64,000 nucleotides of DNA. It comes from Brucella anthropi ATCC 49188 (GTDB lineage: Bacteria > Pseudomonadota > Alphaproteobacteria > Rhizobiales > Rhizobiaceae). Both the position numbers and the translations under genes were made by a program. The number at the start of each line of letters is the position of its first letter. Position 1 is the stretch's first letter. Below the pieces are notes generated by a model that saw nothing but the letters and a program-made list of their open reading frames with translations, did no database searches and was not told where the DNA came from. This document shows, piece by piece, positions 8,098 to 18,086 of this stretch. Location of the stretch: positions 1,605,001 through 1,669,000 of the forward strand of contig NC_009668.1 in the NCBI RefSeq assembly GCF_000017405.1, given 5' to 3'.

Positions 8098-8715
8098 TCA
8101 GCCGCGCGCGCTGTCCGTATCGCTGTTGTTGTCGAGTTGCTTTTGAATGAGCTTGCGTTCGAAGCCATGCACAATGTCCTTCGATACGCCGTTCTGGCCC
8201 ACACTTTCTCCCAGATTATTGATCACGTCTCCTAACGCTATCGTCGTCGGCGCGTCTGCCCGCCCGTTGCGCGCCGCCTGTTCCTCAAGCAACTTGGCAA
8301 TGCCGACACCGCCGCCATCCGCCATCTTGTTTGCCATGGCTTCCGCCATCATGGACTTCCAGTATTCACCGGCAATCCCCTTCCCGAAGGTCGCCGTCGT
8401 GTCACTGGTGAACATCGACTGCACGAAGGATTGCAGCATGAAGGCCTCGAACTTGCGATAAGCCGGACTGGCCGCATTCTGCGCATCCGGTCGCACGCTG
8501 ACCCCAGCCGCAAGGCTGTCGGAAAAGCTGGCGAAATTATCCCGCGTCAGTCCACCACCGGCGGCGGGTGCCGCCATTGTAGCTGCCCCAGTGGATGCCA
8601 CCATGGTTCCCGATGCGGACGGCGCTCTCAGCCGTTCCGCCGCCATGCGATAGGCTTGCGGATCGGCGGCACGCGCCACGTCCATCACCAGATCTGACGG
8701 CGGGTTGATCGCCAT
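8098..8715 (-). CDS. flgJ: FlgJ-like rod-binding protein lacking a muramidase domain (CheL-type)
   Basis: A 205-residue protein matching only the rod-binding half of FlgJ: 'KFEAFMLQSFVQSMF', then 'YWKSMMAEAMANKMADGGGVGIAKLL' (about 95-150). FlgJ caps the growing rod in the periplasm. Enterobacterial FlgJ has a C-terminal glucosaminidase; here it is missing, as in Caulobacter CheL, and a separate lytic transglycosylase is coded at 19113-19682. It is in the same transcription unit as fliJ and fliR. Confidence 0.82.
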   Translation of the reverse strand: MAINPPSDLVMDVARAADPQAYRMAAERLRAPSASGTMVASTGAATMAAPAAGGGLTRDNFASFSDSLAAGVSVRPDAQNAASPAYRKFEAFMLQSFVQSMFTSDTTATFGKGIAGEYWKSMMAEAMANKMADGGGVGIAKLLEEQAARNGRADAPTTIALGDVINNLGESVGQNGVSKDIVHGFERKLIQKQLDNNSDTDSARG

Positions 8716-8799
8716 GCGCCATTCCTTCTTCTGTTGATTGCACCATAATGGGTCAAACTTGACTGAAACTTGTGCGTGCGTTCAGCCTCGATTTTGCGC

Positions 8800-9201
8800 T
8801 CAATCAGGGTTTTGCGGCCTATTTGTCGTTTTCCGGCTAATAAATTCCTCGATTAGGCTGGAAAGTTCGCGCCGTTCGCGATCATTTTCAGCATCCGTCA
8901 GCCGCTCTTCCAGCAACTCGACACGTCTTTGTTCCTGCAGAAGTGCTTTGCGTTGTGATTCGAGACGCTGCTCAAGCTGCAGCGATTCGGCAGCGTTATT
9001 GCCGAGGCGCTTGATGAGCAGCGACGGATCGATATTGAGCGCATCGCCATCATAGCGGCGGTCCTGCATGGCGATCAGCGCCTCTCGCTCTTCATCCAGC
9101 GCGCCCTTGCGCGCATTGGCTGCAGCAAGAGCCTGTTCCAGCCGGGCGCTTCCGAGCTTTTGCAGTTCAATGAGCTTCTTGAGATTGCGCGGATTCGTCA
9201 T
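8800..9201 (-). CDS. fliJ: FliJ-like flagellar export protein
   Basis: A 133-residue protein predicted to be almost entirely coiled coil ('LEQRLESQRKALLQEQRRVELLEERLTDAE'), the size and shape of FliJ, which links the FliI ATPase to FlhA and escorts chaperones. The ATG at 9201 has a GAGGG site 4-8 bases upstream; the frame opens at a TTG four codons earlier. It begins 9 bases after fliR stops. Sequence conservation in FliJ is low, so the call rests on shape and context. Confidence 0.72.
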   Translation of the reverse strand: MTNPRNLKKLIELQKLGSARLEQALAAANARKGALDEEREALIAMQDRRYDGDALNIDPSLLIKRLGNNAAESLQLEQRLESQRKALLQEQRRVELLEERLTDAENDRERRELSSLIEEFISRKTTNRPQNPD

Positions 9202-9209
9202 AGCTGCCC

Positions 9210-9977
9210 TCAAAACAGCTCGCGAAGCTGCGTCGCAGTTTCGTTGGTGAAGAAGCGCAGGAGTTCCGGCAGGATGAAATAGACCACCAGCAGCCCTCCC
9301 CCCAGCACGAATGGCATCGATACGAAGTAAACCGGTATGGTCGGCGTCAGCTTGTTCACCAGACCGATGGCGAAATTGACGAGAATCGCAAAAACGATGA
9401 ACGGCGCTGCAATACGCAGCGTTGCCAGAAAAGCCGCCGAAAGCGCATCGGTGAAGTCGATCATTGCCGCATCGGGGCGAAACTGCCCGTCAACCGGAAT
9501 CGCCACATAGGAATTGAGCAGCGCCCGGAAGATTTCCAGATGCATATCGGTAATGAAGAACAGGAACAGAGCGCTGAAAGTGACGATGGTGGCAAGTGTC
9601 GCCTGCGGTTCGCTTTCGGTGATGGCATCGGCAGGCGAGCCGGAATATCCGACTGAAACCGCCATCGTGCTGGCCATGAATTGCAGCGCCCAGAAATAGA
9701 TATGCGCCAGAATGCCGATCACCGCGCCGACAAACATTTCGCTCGCCATCAGGCGGAACAGGGTCCACGGTTGCCCGGCATCGACAACGGTAACGATACG
9801 CTGCAACACCAGCGGCAGGACCGCGAATGAACAGGCCAGTGCAATGTAGAGTCTGACCTGCAACGGAATGCGCGCACTCGAAAGCCCCGGCATCAGCATC
9901 AGGCACGCGCCGATGCGGCAGAACGCCAGAACGGCGGCCAGGATGATTTCGTTGAGCGGCAATTGCGCGACAGGCAC
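9210..9977 (-). CDS. fliR: FliR, flagellar export gate membrane protein
   Basis: A 255-residue membrane protein with about six hydrophobic segments; 'CRIGACLMLMPGLSSARIP' near residues 20-38 is the typical FliR N-terminal signature. FliR builds the export gate with FliP and FliQ, which are elsewhere in this cluster. The start is a GTG with an AAAGGG site. A 249-base gap filled by palindromic repeats separates it from flhA. Confidence 0.93.
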   Translation of the reverse strand: MPVAQLPLNEIILAAVLAFCRIGACLMLMPGLSSARIPLQVRLYIALACSFAVLPLVLQRIVTVVDAGQPWTLFRLMASEMFVGAVIGILAHIYFWALQFMASTMAVSVGYSGSPADAITESEPQATLATIVTFSALFLFFITDMHLEIFRALLNSYVAIPVDGQFRPDAAMIDFTDALSAAFLATLRIAAPFIVFAILVNFAIGLVNKLTPTIPVYFVSMPFVLGGGLLVVYFILPELLRFFTNETATQLRELF

Positions 9978-10017
9978 TCAAGGCCCTTTCATCGTATGAA
10001 GCAATAACTACTCCCCT

Positions 10018-10201
10018 CGCCCTTCGAGACGCCAAGCCTCGACAAGCTCGGCATGGCTCCTCAGGATGAGGGGTGTGGACGCTAGAACTCTTTCCTCATC
10101 CTGAGGAAGTGCCCTGAGCGCGGGCAGGGCGTCTCCAACCCTCGCTCCCCTCATCCTGAGGAGGTGTCCTGAGCAAAGCGAAGGGAACCGTCTCGAAGGA
10201 T
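10018..10201. repeat. Cluster of three palindromic repeats between flhA and fliR
   Basis: Three related units of the form CCTCATCCTGAGGA...GTCTCGAAGGAT: one inverted (10018-10072) and two direct (10092-10134 and 10147-10201). Such units are widespread intergenic palindromes in Rhizobiales. They fill nearly the whole gap in an otherwise tight gene row. Confidence 0.8.
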
Positions 10202-10226
10202 CAGAGGATCGACGAACGCTGTCCTC

Positions 10227-12317
10227 TTACGAAATCGCGCCGAGTGACTTCACCTCCACGCCACGTGCGATTTCGACATGGGACAAGACAGGCAGGGTGG
10301 CGAACAAGCGCTCGATAATCATGCGAATGTATGGCCGCGCTTCCGGTGACGAAACCAGCACGAAACGTTCGCCATTGTCGAAATGCTTGCGAATGACGGT
10401 GGAGGCCTCGGTGCCGAACTGTTCCAGCAGGCGCGGATCGATGTCGAATTCGACGATTTCACCTTTGGCATCACGCTTGAGGCTCTGGTGGAAGACCAGA
10501 TCCCAGCGATTGCCGAGACGCAGAACGTTCAGCACGCCATTGTCGGAAAGATCGCCGCAAATCTGCTGCGCCATGCGCATACGGACATGTTCCACGATCA
10601 TTTCCGGGCGGCGAACGAGCGGTGCGATTTCCGCAATGGCTTCAAGGATCAGATGCAGGTTGCGGATGGAAATGCGTTCGGCGAGCAGCAGCTTCAGCAC
10701 CGCCTGCAGGCCCGAATAGGAAATATGCGTCGGGCAGATATCTTCCAGAAGCTTGCGATATTCAGAGCCGAGACGGTCCAGCAGAATGCGCATATCTTTG
10801 TAGGAAAGAAGCTGGGCCAGATTGTTGCGGACGATTTCGCTCAAATGTGTCAGCAGGACTGAGAGATTGTCCACGGTCATATAGCCATCGCGGCGGAGAT
10901 CGGACGCAAAGGTTTCCGGCACGGAATAGGCGCGCATACCGAAGGCCGGTTCGCGCACTTCCTCACCCGGAATGGATGGGATCGGGCGGTCGCCAAGCAC
11001 GACAAGCGTTTCACCGACGCGCAGCTCGTGGCTGGCGACTGCCGTGCCGTGAATCTTAATGCGATAGCTTTTCGGCGGAAGCGCGATATCGTCCGTGACC
11101 TTGATTTCAGGGATGACGAAACCGTATTCCTGCGCGAACTTGCGGCGCATCTTGTTGACGCGATGCGCCAGCTCCTGCTGCGATGCGATCAGGCGGGCGG
11201 AAAGCTGCTTGCCGAGGCAAAGCTCGATCTGGTTGGTTTCGAGCGACGCCTTGACGGAATTGCGCTCCTGCTCTTCCGCTTCGCGCTGCTTCTTGCCGGC
11301 CTCGTTGGCTTCCGCCTCGCGCTGGCGCGCTTGTCGACGGGGTACGGCAATACCGATGAAAGCCATTGCGCCACCGAGCATAAAGAATGGGAAGGCTGGC
11401 AGGCCCGGCATGATGCCGAGGACGAAGAGCAGCATCGCCGCAACCAGAAGCGCCTTCGGATAGGCACCCAGCTGACCGAAGATCGCCTGATCGGCGGAGC
11501 CGCGTGTGCCGCCCTTCGACACCAGAAGACCGGCGGCAAGCGAGACGATCAGGGCCGGAATCTGCGTTACCAGACCATCGCCGACCGACAGCTTGGTGAA
11601 GACATCGGCTGCGTGCGCAATATCCATATCGTGGCGCGTAGCGCCGATGATGATGCCGCCGAAAATATTGACGGCGGTGATGATGAGACCGGCAATCGCA
11701 TCGCCACGCACGAATTTCGAAGCACCGTCCATGGAGCCGAAGAAGGAGCTTTCCTCTTCCAGCTCGCGACGGCGGCGCTGCGCTTCCTTTTCATCGATCA
11801 GGCCGGACGACAGGTCGGCATCGATGGCCATCTGCTTGCCGGGAATGGCATCGAGGGTGAAGCGCGCGCCCACTTCCGCGATACGCGTCGCGCCCTTGGT
11901 GATGACGAGGAAGTTGACGATGATGAGAATGCAGAAAACGACCAGACCGATGACGAAGTCGCCGCCCATCACGAATTGCGAGAAGCCGTGGATCACATGA
12001 CCGGCGGCAAGATAGCCTTCATTGCCGTGGGTGAGAATCACGCGTGTCGTCGCGATATTCAGCGACAATCGCATCATGGTGGCGATCAGCAGCACCGTTG
12101 GAAAGGCGGAAAAGTCTAGCGGGCGCTGAATCCAGAGCGCAACCATCAGGATCAGGACCGAGAAGGCGATCGAAAACGCCAGACCAATATCCAGCACGAC
12201 AGCCGGAACAGGCAGGAAAAGCACGGTCAGGATGATGATGATGCCAACCGCCAGCCCCATATCGCTGCCGGTCAGAAGTCCGCTTTTCATCAAGGGTTTA
12301 GCCGCTGCCTGCTGCAC
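10227..12317 (-). CDS. flhA: FlhA, flagellar export gate protein
   Basis: A 696-residue protein with about eight membrane segments in its first half, the conserved '[30 protein letters not shown]' loop, and a large cytoplasmic C-terminal domain that docks export substrates with their chaperones. The GTG start has a CAGGAG site. The upstream region holds one of the two best copies of the shared flagellar motif. Confidence 0.97.
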   Translation of the reverse strand: MQQAAAKPLMKSGLLTGSDMGLAVGIIIILTVLFLPVPAVVLDIGLAFSIAFSVLILMVALWIQRPLDFSAFPTVLLIATMMRLSLNIATTRVILTHGNEGYLAAGHVIHGFSQFVMGGDFVIGLVVFCILIIVNFLVITKGATRIAEVGARFTLDAIPGKQMAIDADLSSGLIDEKEAQRRRRELEEESSFFGSMDGASKFVRGDAIAGLIITAVNIFGGIIIGATRHDMDIAHAADVFTKLSVGDGLVTQIPALIVSLAAGLLVSKGGTRGSADQAIFGQLGAYPKALLVAAMLLFVLGIMPGLPAFPFFMLGGAMAFIGIAVPRRQARQREAEANEAGKKQREAEEQERNSVKASLETNQIELCLGKQLSARLIASQQELAHRVNKMRRKFAQEYGFVIPEIKVTDDIALPPKSYRIKIHGTAVASHELRVGETLVVLGDRPIPSIPGEEVREPAFGMRAYSVPETFASDLRRDGYMTVDNLSVLLTHLSEIVRNNLAQLLSYKDMRILLDRLGSEYRKLLEDICPTHISYSGLQAVLKLLLAERISIRNLHLILEAIAEIAPLVRRPEMIVEHVRMRMAQQICGDLSDNGVLNVLRLGNRWDLVFHQSLKRDAKGEIVEFDIDPRLLEQFGTEASTVIRKHFDNGERFVLVSSPEARPYIRMIIERLFATLPVLSHVEIARGVEVKSLGAIS

Positions 12318-12344
12318 ATCCGTCTCCTGTTTCGGGACGGACCT

Positions 12345-12366
12345 TAGCTCGCGAAGCTTGCGCGAA
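12345..12366 (-). promoter_or_regulatory. Shared flagellar upstream motif (flhA copy), putative FtcR site
   Basis: On the minus strand it reads TTCGCGCAAGCTTCGCG followed by AGCTA, 28-49 bases upstream of the flhA start. The fliF copy at 25756-25777 differs in only one of 22 bases. The link to FtcR is inference. Confidence 0.55.
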
Positions 12367-12375
12367 GGCTACGTG

Positions 12376-12642
12376 CTAGAACCCCTTCTCGATACGAGAA
12401 TAGGCCAGCAGCGTGAAGGAGTTGATCTGCGCACCGACGAATGGCGCGGTCAGGGCCAGCACGACGAAAATGACGATGATCTTCGGCACGAAGGTCAGCG
12501 TCATTTCCTGAATCTGCGTCAGCGCCTGGAAAAGTGCGATGCCGATGCCTGCAAGCATGGCGGCAAGCACCGCCGGACCGCTTGCCATAAGCACGGTCCA
12601 GATTGCAGAATTGACGATATCAAGCGCGTCGGCTTCGTTCAC
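12376..12642 (-). CDS. fliQ: FliQ, flagellar export gate protein
   Basis: An 88-residue protein with two membrane helices ('LMASGPAVLAAMLAGIGIALFQA' and 'IIVIFVVLALTAPFV'), the size and layout of FliQ. I chose the GTG at 12642, which has an AGGA site and gives the usual length; an open frame upstream to 12675 would overlap flgD. Confidence 0.93.
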   Translation of the reverse strand: MNEADALDIVNSAIWTVLMASGPAVLAAMLAGIGIALFQALTQIQEMTLTFVPKIIVIFVVLALTAPFVGAQINSFTLLAYSRIEKGF

Positions 12643-12652
12643 CGCATCGGTC

Positions 12653-13063
12653 CTAGCTGATCTTGACGCCTGCACCGATCATCAGCGTCTTGCCGTCTTC
12701 CAGTTCGGCCAGCATGCCGTTTGACTGGATGGTAACGGATTTCACGACGCCCGATATGCTGCCATCGGCATTGGTCAGCGTGCGACCGATCCAGCCTTCG
12801 GCCTGTGTCAGAGACGTATTGGCGATCAGCGTTTCAAGCTTGCTGTTCATCTGCACGGCCTGCTCGACATTGGAGAAGGTCGCAAGCTGCGAAACATATT
12901 GCGTCGCGTCCATGGGCTGCGTCGGATCCTGATTTTGCATCTGGGTCACCAGAAGTTTCAGGAATGAATTGTAATCGACGCTCGCCTTGTTGGCCGCGGA
13001 ATTGCTGTTGTTCGTCGTGTTGTTATTCGTCGTATTTGTGCCAATCGGCGGTGTCGTGGTCAT
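12653..13063 (-). CDS. flgD: FlgD, hook-capping protein
   Basis: A 136-residue protein with the FlgD N-terminal signature '[23 protein letters not shown]' at about 31-53. FlgD caps the growing hook and is shed when the hook is complete. It is shorter than the enterobacterial protein, as usual in rhizobia, and starts with a Thr/Asn-rich stretch. It overlaps flbT by 4 bases. Confidence 0.92.
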   Translation of the reverse strand: MTTTPPIGTNTTNNNTTNNSNSAANKASVDYNSFLKLLVTQMQNQDPTQPMDATQYVSQLATFSNVEQAVQMNSKLETLIANTSLTQAEGWIGRTLTNADGSISGVVKSVTIQSNGMLAELEDGKTLMIGAGVKIS

Positions 13064-13518
13064 GGGTTTGCCTCCGCAGATTTCCGGGTCGCAGCCACGG
13101 GCAAAACAGGGCTCTCAAGGCCCATTAGTTCGGCCTCGCGTGGATATTGCGCGCGAATTGTCTTGAGCGCCTCGAAAATGCGCCCGTTATGCACCAGCTC
13201 GTCGACCAGCTTCAGCGCATTCAGGATTTCCGCATCCTTGAACGTCGAGAACATGCCTTTCAGCATCTGCGCGAAAGTGGAGTGGGCCTGTTCGCGCATG
13301 GCCGGTTCGATCAGCATCATCTGCGCGGCGAAATAGAGCTGGCGCAGCGGCGTGGTTGTGTCTTCCGGCTGGAGAACATGGTTTTCCAGAAGAAAGGTCG
13401 CATCGTTCAGGAGTTCGAGCGAGACCTTGCGGTCGGCTCTCAGTACGGCACCGTTGATGAAGATTCGTTCGCCCGCGCGCAGCGAAAGGCGAATGGCCGG
13501 TTTTCCGTTTGGGGTCAT
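13060..13518 (-). CDS. flbT: FlbT, flagellin mRNA regulator
   Basis: A 152-residue protein of the FlbT family ('[21 protein letters not shown]', '[22 protein letters not shown]'). In Caulobacter FlbT binds the 5' leader of flagellin mRNA and represses it; in Brucella it is reported to act positively on fliC. I start it at the ATG at 13518; an ATG four codons upstream (13530) overlaps the end of flaF and cannot be excluded. It lies directly after flaF, its usual partner. Confidence 0.92.
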   Translation of the reverse strand: MTPNGKPAIRLSLRAGERIFINGAVLRADRKVSLELLNDATFLLENHVLQPEDTTTPLRQLYFAAQMMLIEPAMREQAHSTFAQMLKGMFSTFKDAEILNALKLVDELVHNGRIFEALKTIRAQYPREAELMGLESPVLPVAATRKSAEANP

Positions 13519-13519
13519 C

Positions 13520-13864
13520 TCAAAGCCCATCCCGGATCGATTGTGTGATCTCGATCAGCGTGGCGTAATCATTGCTTTCGCCCTGACGGATGCGCTCGAT
13601 TTCCTTCAGCACGAAAATACCGACGGAAATGATCGCGGCCTTCAGTTCCTTCGGCAGCACATTTTCCTCGGACCCCAGATCATCGATGATCGTGGTCCAG
13701 AGCTTTGTCGTGAAATAGGCCGCGTCAATCGCCTCACGCGAGCCGCTGCCATTTGCCTTCGCTGCCTCGAGCATTGCGATGGAACGGTCGAACAATGCCC
13801 GTTCCCGTTCCTTGGCGCTCGCCATATCGTCATTCATGACATCTTCGTAGCGCATCTGATACAT
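13520..13864 (-). CDS. flaF: FlaF, flagellin synthesis/secretion regulator
   Basis: A 114-residue FlaF-family protein ('[20 protein letters not shown]', '[25 protein letters not shown]'). In alphaproteobacteria FlaF helps flagellin synthesis and secretion and works against or with FlbT. It is cytoplasmic with no membrane segment. Position between flgL and flbT is the standard order. Confidence 0.92.
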   Translation of the reverse strand: MYQMRYEDVMNDDMASAKERERALFDRSIAMLEAAKANGSGSREAIDAAYFTTKLWTTIIDDLGSEENVLPKELKAAIISVGIFVLKEIERIRQGESNDYATLIEITQSIRDGL

Positions 13865-13929
13865 GGTTTCTCCGTCTATCAGTTCGGACGGGCTCGCATC
13901 ATGCTGCGTCCGTCCTCATTTCATCTCAA

Positions 13930-14976
13930 CTATCTGAGATAGTTGAGCAGGCTCATATTCTGCAGCTGAACCGTCAGCGAATAGGACGTTTCAATCTGTG
14001 TCTTCAGAGCGTTGACGCGTGTCGCCGCTTCATAAGGATCGACTTCTTCGAGATTGAGCACAGACTGGTTCAGGATTTTTTGCTGTGCCGCGATGCGCGT
14101 GGTTGCAGCTTCGGTGCGCGACTGGGCGAGACCGAGCGTCGTCTGTTCCGAGGTGGTTTCGGTGATCGCCGTCGTCGTCGTCTGCATGGCCTGATGCGTC
14201 AGGGCTTCAAAAGCCGAGTTATTGAGGCCGATGGTTGCGAATTCGGCCACCATGACCGCCGACATGATGGTCTTGCGGAAACCGTCAGCATTGGCCGAGA
14301 TCGATGTATCCGCCGTTTCTGTCGGCGAAATACGGCTCTTGATCACCGTGTCCGATGCATCCGACCAGTTTGCGGCCCAGTTGGCATCGTTGAACTCGTC
14401 AGCGAAATCACCTTCCAGAAAGGCCTTCATTTCGTCGCCGGTGATGTTCGCCACCTGCGGATCGTCGATGGCAAAACCGAAATGCGTCTGAAACGCCTGG
14501 CGCACCGCTGTCTGCGCGGCGCTGCCTTCGGTATAGTCGGCAACCGGCTTCACATCAGTGTTTACACCGGCAAAGATATATTCGCCGTTATAGCTGGTGT
14601 TGAGCAGACCGGTGACGGAGTTGAGAATAGACTTTGCCGACTTCGCAATCGTGGAGGCACTTTCGGCGGTATTGTTGGCGCCCGTCAGGTCGCCCAGAAA
14701 GTTCTGCGTGTTCTCGATGATCGTGCCGGCAGCGGTCTGCGTCGCATTCATGCGCTGCTGCACCAGCTTGTTCATGTCTGTAAGCACGCTCAGGCGATCA
14801 TATTCCTTGCGCAACGATACGGTCTGGCCAGACTTGGAGCCAAGCGACAGACCAACATCGAACACGGTTCCCGTGGTCGCTTCCTGCTGCGCCTTCAACA
14901 TTTCGGCCTTGTTCTTCGCCACAAGGGCTCGCAGGGCTGACGTTGCGCCATAGGTGGAAATCGATTGCGCTTTCAT
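13930..14976 (-). CDS. flgL: FlgL, hook-filament junction protein (HAP3)
   Basis: A 348-residue flagellin-like protein with helical ends: N-terminal 'STYGATSALRALVAKNKAEMLKAQQEATTG' and C-terminal 'LKTQIETSYSLTVQLQNMSLLNYL'. It joins the hook to the filament together with FlgK. The ATG at 14976 has a TGAGG site overlapping the flgK stop, so the two are coupled. Confidence 0.93.
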   Translation of the reverse strand: MKAQSISTYGATSALRALVAKNKAEMLKAQQEATTGTVFDVGLSLGSKSGQTVSLRKEYDRLSVLTDMNKLVQQRMNATQTAAGTIIENTQNFLGDLTGANNTAESASTIAKSAKSILNSVTGLLNTSYNGEYIFAGVNTDVKPVADYTEGSAAQTAVRQAFQTHFGFAIDDPQVANITGDEMKAFLEGDFADEFNDANWAANWSDASDTVIKSRISPTETADTSISANADGFRKTIMSAVMVAEFATIGLNNSAFEALTHQAMQTTTTAITETTSEQTTLGLAQSRTEAATTRIAAQQKILNQSVLNLEEVDPYEAATRVNALKTQIETSYSLTVQLQNMSLLNYLR

Positions 14977-14981
14977 TGGCC

Positions 14982-16436
14982 TCACACCGCGTTGAGAAGA
15001 TCGTCGAGCATTGCGCTGATCGTGGTCAGCACCCGGCTCGATGCCTGATAGGAATGTTCAAGATCGAGAAGCAGCGCCATTTCGGTATCCATATCGACAC
15101 CATTGGCGTTGGAAAGGGCTGCGTCTGCCTGGCTGGCAATCGTCGCATTATAGGAGAATTCGCTGTTGGCCTTCTGGCGCTTGCCTTCAAGCCAGCTGAT
15201 CGATGATGAGCTGTAGTCCGTCAGGCTGGAGTTTGTCGCCAGACCCGCCACCGAATTGAAAGTCATCGGCTCGGAGAATGCTTCGTTGAGCGCACGCAGG
15301 CGATCGCTGAAACCTGCCCCACCTTCGCTATTGTACTTGTAGTCAGCCCCGTTGGCCCCACCGTCGCGCAGAAGAAGTGAGCTGCCGCCTTCCGACGTAA
15401 CGAAGGCCGACGACACCTTGATAGTGCCTGCAATGCCTGCCGAGACGCCCGCACCGGGAACATCCGGCGAACCGGCCCAGCTGAACAGGCCCGTCTTGTC
15501 CGCGCCAACGCCGGTCTGGTCGCTTTCGGCGAACATCGTCACCAGATTGCGCGCAATCTCATCAAGCTGCATCTGATATTGCGGGGCGATCTGGTCACGC
15601 AGCTGCAGCAAGCCGCTCAGGCGGCCCGTTCCATAAGGCTGGTCGAATGTCTCGTGGTTGAGCGGAACGCCATCCACCAGTACCGCCTTGCCGGCAATAC
15701 CCGGCGCCAGCACAGTCGATTGCTCGAAGCTCACCTTGCGCGCCGTGGTCTCAAAGAGTGTCACGCCGTTCTCGGCAAAAATGACCATGTCATTATCGCC
15801 GCGCATCATGGTGGTGATGCCGATCTCGCCGGAAAGCTGCTTCAGGATCGAGTCGCGCTGATCCATATAGTCGGAGACATCGCGATTGGCGCGCGTACCG
15901 CCGACGATCTCCTGATTGATCTTTTCGAACTTGGCGAGAAGATCATTGATGTTGGCGACGGAATCCGCGATTTCACGGTCCGCATCATTGCGCAGCGACT
16001 GAACCTGCTTGGTTCCGGCATTGAGCGCATTGGCAAGCGATTGCGCCGTGGAGACAACACTGTCGCCAAGCGCGCTGTTGGACGGAGAAGCGGCAAAGGT
16101 CTGGAGTGCATCGCGCAAATCGCCGATCAGTGCCGATGGCGAACCGGAATAATTATCTGCCGAATAAAGCGACGAAAGGCGGTCAAGCCCGCCTGCCAGA
16201 ATGGAAGAGGAAGAAGCCGTACTGTTGGACTGGATGAACTTGTTGAACAAGGCTTCATCCGCCGACCGGCTGATGCCCACGTAAAGAGAACCGTAGGGCC
16301 CCGATACGAGAGAAGCCGTGCGCCGGGAATAATCCGGATCGTTGGCGCCCGCAATATTGCGAGAGACAACGGAGGTCTGCTTGGACGTTGCCGCAAGCGA
16401 ACTTTTGGCCGTCAGAAGAGCAGAACTAAGCGACAT
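14982..16436 (-). CDS. flgK: FlgK, hook-filament junction protein (HAP1)
   Basis: A 484-residue protein with the conserved rod/hook N-terminus ('LSSALLTAKSSLAATSKQTSVVSRNIAGANDPDYSRR') and C-terminus ('DTEMALLLDLEHSYQASSRVLTTISAMLDDLL'). It forms the first junction ring after the hook. It is followed within 5 bases by flgL. Confidence 0.96.
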   Translation of the reverse strand: MSLSSALLTAKSSLAATSKQTSVVSRNIAGANDPDYSRRTASLVSGPYGSLYVGISRSADEALFNKFIQSNSTASSSSILAGGLDRLSSLYSADNYSGSPSALIGDLRDALQTFAASPSNSALGDSVVSTAQSLANALNAGTKQVQSLRNDADREIADSVANINDLLAKFEKINQEIVGGTRANRDVSDYMDQRDSILKQLSGEIGITTMMRGDNDMVIFAENGVTLFETTARKVSFEQSTVLAPGIAGKAVLVDGVPLNHETFDQPYGTGRLSGLLQLRDQIAPQYQMQLDEIARNLVTMFAESDQTGVGADKTGLFSWAGSPDVPGAGVSAGIAGTIKVSSAFVTSEGGSSLLLRDGGANGADYKYNSEGGAGFSDRLRALNEAFSEPMTFNSVAGLATNSSLTDYSSSSISWLEGKRQKANSEFSYNATIASQADAALSNANGVDMDTEMALLLDLEHSYQASSRVLTTISAMLDDLLNAV

Positions 16437-16455
16437 CTTACCCCATCCTACAAGT

Positions 16456-16500
16456 GCATCCCCGAAAAGCGCGAAGCGGTCTCGCGTCCGGAAATGCGGC
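16456..16500. repeat. Single-hairpin palindromic repeat upstream of flgK
   Basis: The core CCGAAAAGCGCGAAGCGGT matches the first hairpin of the 104-bp repeats and is followed by a 'taaaacaaac' tail, but I see no second hairpin. It lies in the 211-base gap between flgE and flgK. Confidence 0.55.
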
Positions 16501-16647
16501 TAAAACAAACACCTGGAAAGCCCCTGATAATTCCGCTGATATCGGAACTGCCCCATGTGCGGACCGTGTCTGTTGCCTGAACGGTCCGTATTCTCAATGC
16601 TGCAATTCCGGGGAAGACTTCTTCGCCATCCCCGGAATCGTCTCGAT

Positions 16648-17841
16648 TTATCTCTTCAGATTGACCAGCACGTCCATCAGTTCGGAACCGGTCTGGAATA
16701 CTTTCGAATTGGCCGTATAACTGCGCTGCGCCTCGATCATGTCGGTCAGTTCCTGCGCAATATCGGCGTTGGATTCCTCCAATGTGCCCGACATGACCTT
16801 GCCCATGCCGTCGCTCTGCGGGAAACCGAGGCGGACATCGCCCGAGTCCGCGCTCGGCAGGAACACGTTGCCGCTCACAACCGTCATGCGATCAGGGCTT
16901 GCCACATTGGCCAGCGGAATACGCGCCAGAACCTTCTGTGTGCCGTTTTCGTAGATGGCGACGACCGAACCGTCATTGGCCACATCCACGCCCTTGACCG
17001 CAGATGGTGCCTGACCGTTAATCTGCGCCTGCGAAATGGTGTAGTCACCTGCGCGCTGCGTGGATGCACCCAGATTGAGATTGAGATTCTGACCGCCATA
17101 GGGTCCAAGATCAACCGCAACACCACCGGCAGACGTCATGTCGCCTGTTGTCGGATCGAATGTCAGCGTCGTCGGACCACCGACCACTGCATCGTCGGCA
17201 GCATTCTTGACCGTGACGCTCCATTCATCCGCACCGGTCTTGGTGAAATAAACGTCGAGCGTGATCTTCTCGCCCTTGTCATTATAGGAAATCAGCGACG
17301 TCTTGTGATTGAACTCACCCGCCGCCGGGATCTGATCGGTAGACGGCAAATTGACCGTGAAATTGCCAGACGTGCTGGCCTCCGGCGGAAGTGCTGCACT
17401 GTTGACATTGATGATGTTCAAACCGGCCATTGTCAGCGCGCCAGCCGGGTCGTTCGGGCCCGCGCCCAACAGATAATAGCCGGCTGAGTTGACCAGATTA
17501 CCGTTCTTGTCGGGAACGAAGGAGCCAGCACGGGTCAGGAAGGTCGAGCCGTCCGCCCCCTGCACCACAAAATAGCCGTTGCCGTCGATGGCAAGGTCTG
17601 TCGTGGACGATGTGGAGCGGATGCCGCCCTGGTCGGAAATGCCGTAACGAACATCAGTCAGAACGCTGCCGGAATTATACTGTCCGCCAGTGCTGGGCAG
17701 AACGAGCGACGAAAACTGGGTTTCCGCACGCTTGTAACCGACGGTGCTCGCATTCGCGATGTTGTCAGCGACCGCCGACAGGCGGTTCGCCTGCGCGTTC
17801 ATTCCCGAAACACCGGTCCGCATCATACCGTAGAGGCTCAT
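16648..17841 (-). CDS. flgE: FlgE, flagellar hook protein
   Basis: A 397-residue hook protein with the rod/hook signature 'MSLYGMMRTGVSGMNAQANRLSAVADNIANASTVGYKR' and C-terminal 'LTDMIEAQRSYTANSKVFQTGSELMDVLVNL'. The ATG at 17841 has a GGAG site; 29 codons of open frame upstream do not look like FlgE. The gene follows ftcR on the same strand. Confidence 0.96.
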   Translation of the reverse strand: MSLYGMMRTGVSGMNAQANRLSAVADNIANASTVGYKRAETQFSSLVLPSTGGQYNSGSVLTDVRYGISDQGGIRSTSSTTDLAIDGNGYFVVQGADGSTFLTRAGSFVPDKNGNLVNSAGYYLLGAGPNDPAGALTMAGLNIINVNSAALPPEASTSGNFTVNLPSTDQIPAAGEFNHKTSLISYNDKGEKITLDVYFTKTGADEWSVTVKNAADDAVVGGPTTLTFDPTTGDMTSAGGVAVDLGPYGGQNLNLNLGASTQRAGDYTISQAQINGQAPSAVKGVDVANDGSVVAIYENGTQKVLARIPLANVASPDRMTVVSGNVFLPSADSGDVRLGFPQSDGMGKVMSGTLEESNADIAQELTDMIEAQRSYTANSKVFQTGSELMDVLVNLKR

Positions 17842-17952
17842 TGGCAGCTCCTGATTAGTTGTAGCAACCAGCTCAAAGTCCGAAACCGTCGGGCTGGAAT
17901 TCGTAAAACCGAGCGACTGAATCGGCACACCGACCCAATCATCCGCGGTAAA

Positions 17953-17977
17953 GCTAATGGACCACGCTTGCGTGAAA
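17953..17977 (-). promoter_or_regulatory. Weaker copy of the shared flagellar motif upstream of flgE
   Basis: On the minus strand it begins TTTCACGCAAGCGTGG and continues TCCATTAGC. It matches the motA copy in 'TTC-R-CGCAAGC' and 'TCCAT-W-AG', but lacks the second half of the flhA/fliF form. Confidence 0.35.
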
Positions 17978-18086
17978 CTGTAGCCTCGGGATTTTCTACG
18001 CTTTTACTGAGGGGACCGGCACGATTTCAGAAATCCGCAAATGCGCTCGAAATCGCGATACTGGGGATTATGGAGATGCAGCAATA

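Noticed and set aside
11028..12119. 363-codon frame antisense to flhA
   Set aside because: FlhA is unmistakable on the other strand; the antisense translation is His/Arg-rich with no domain.
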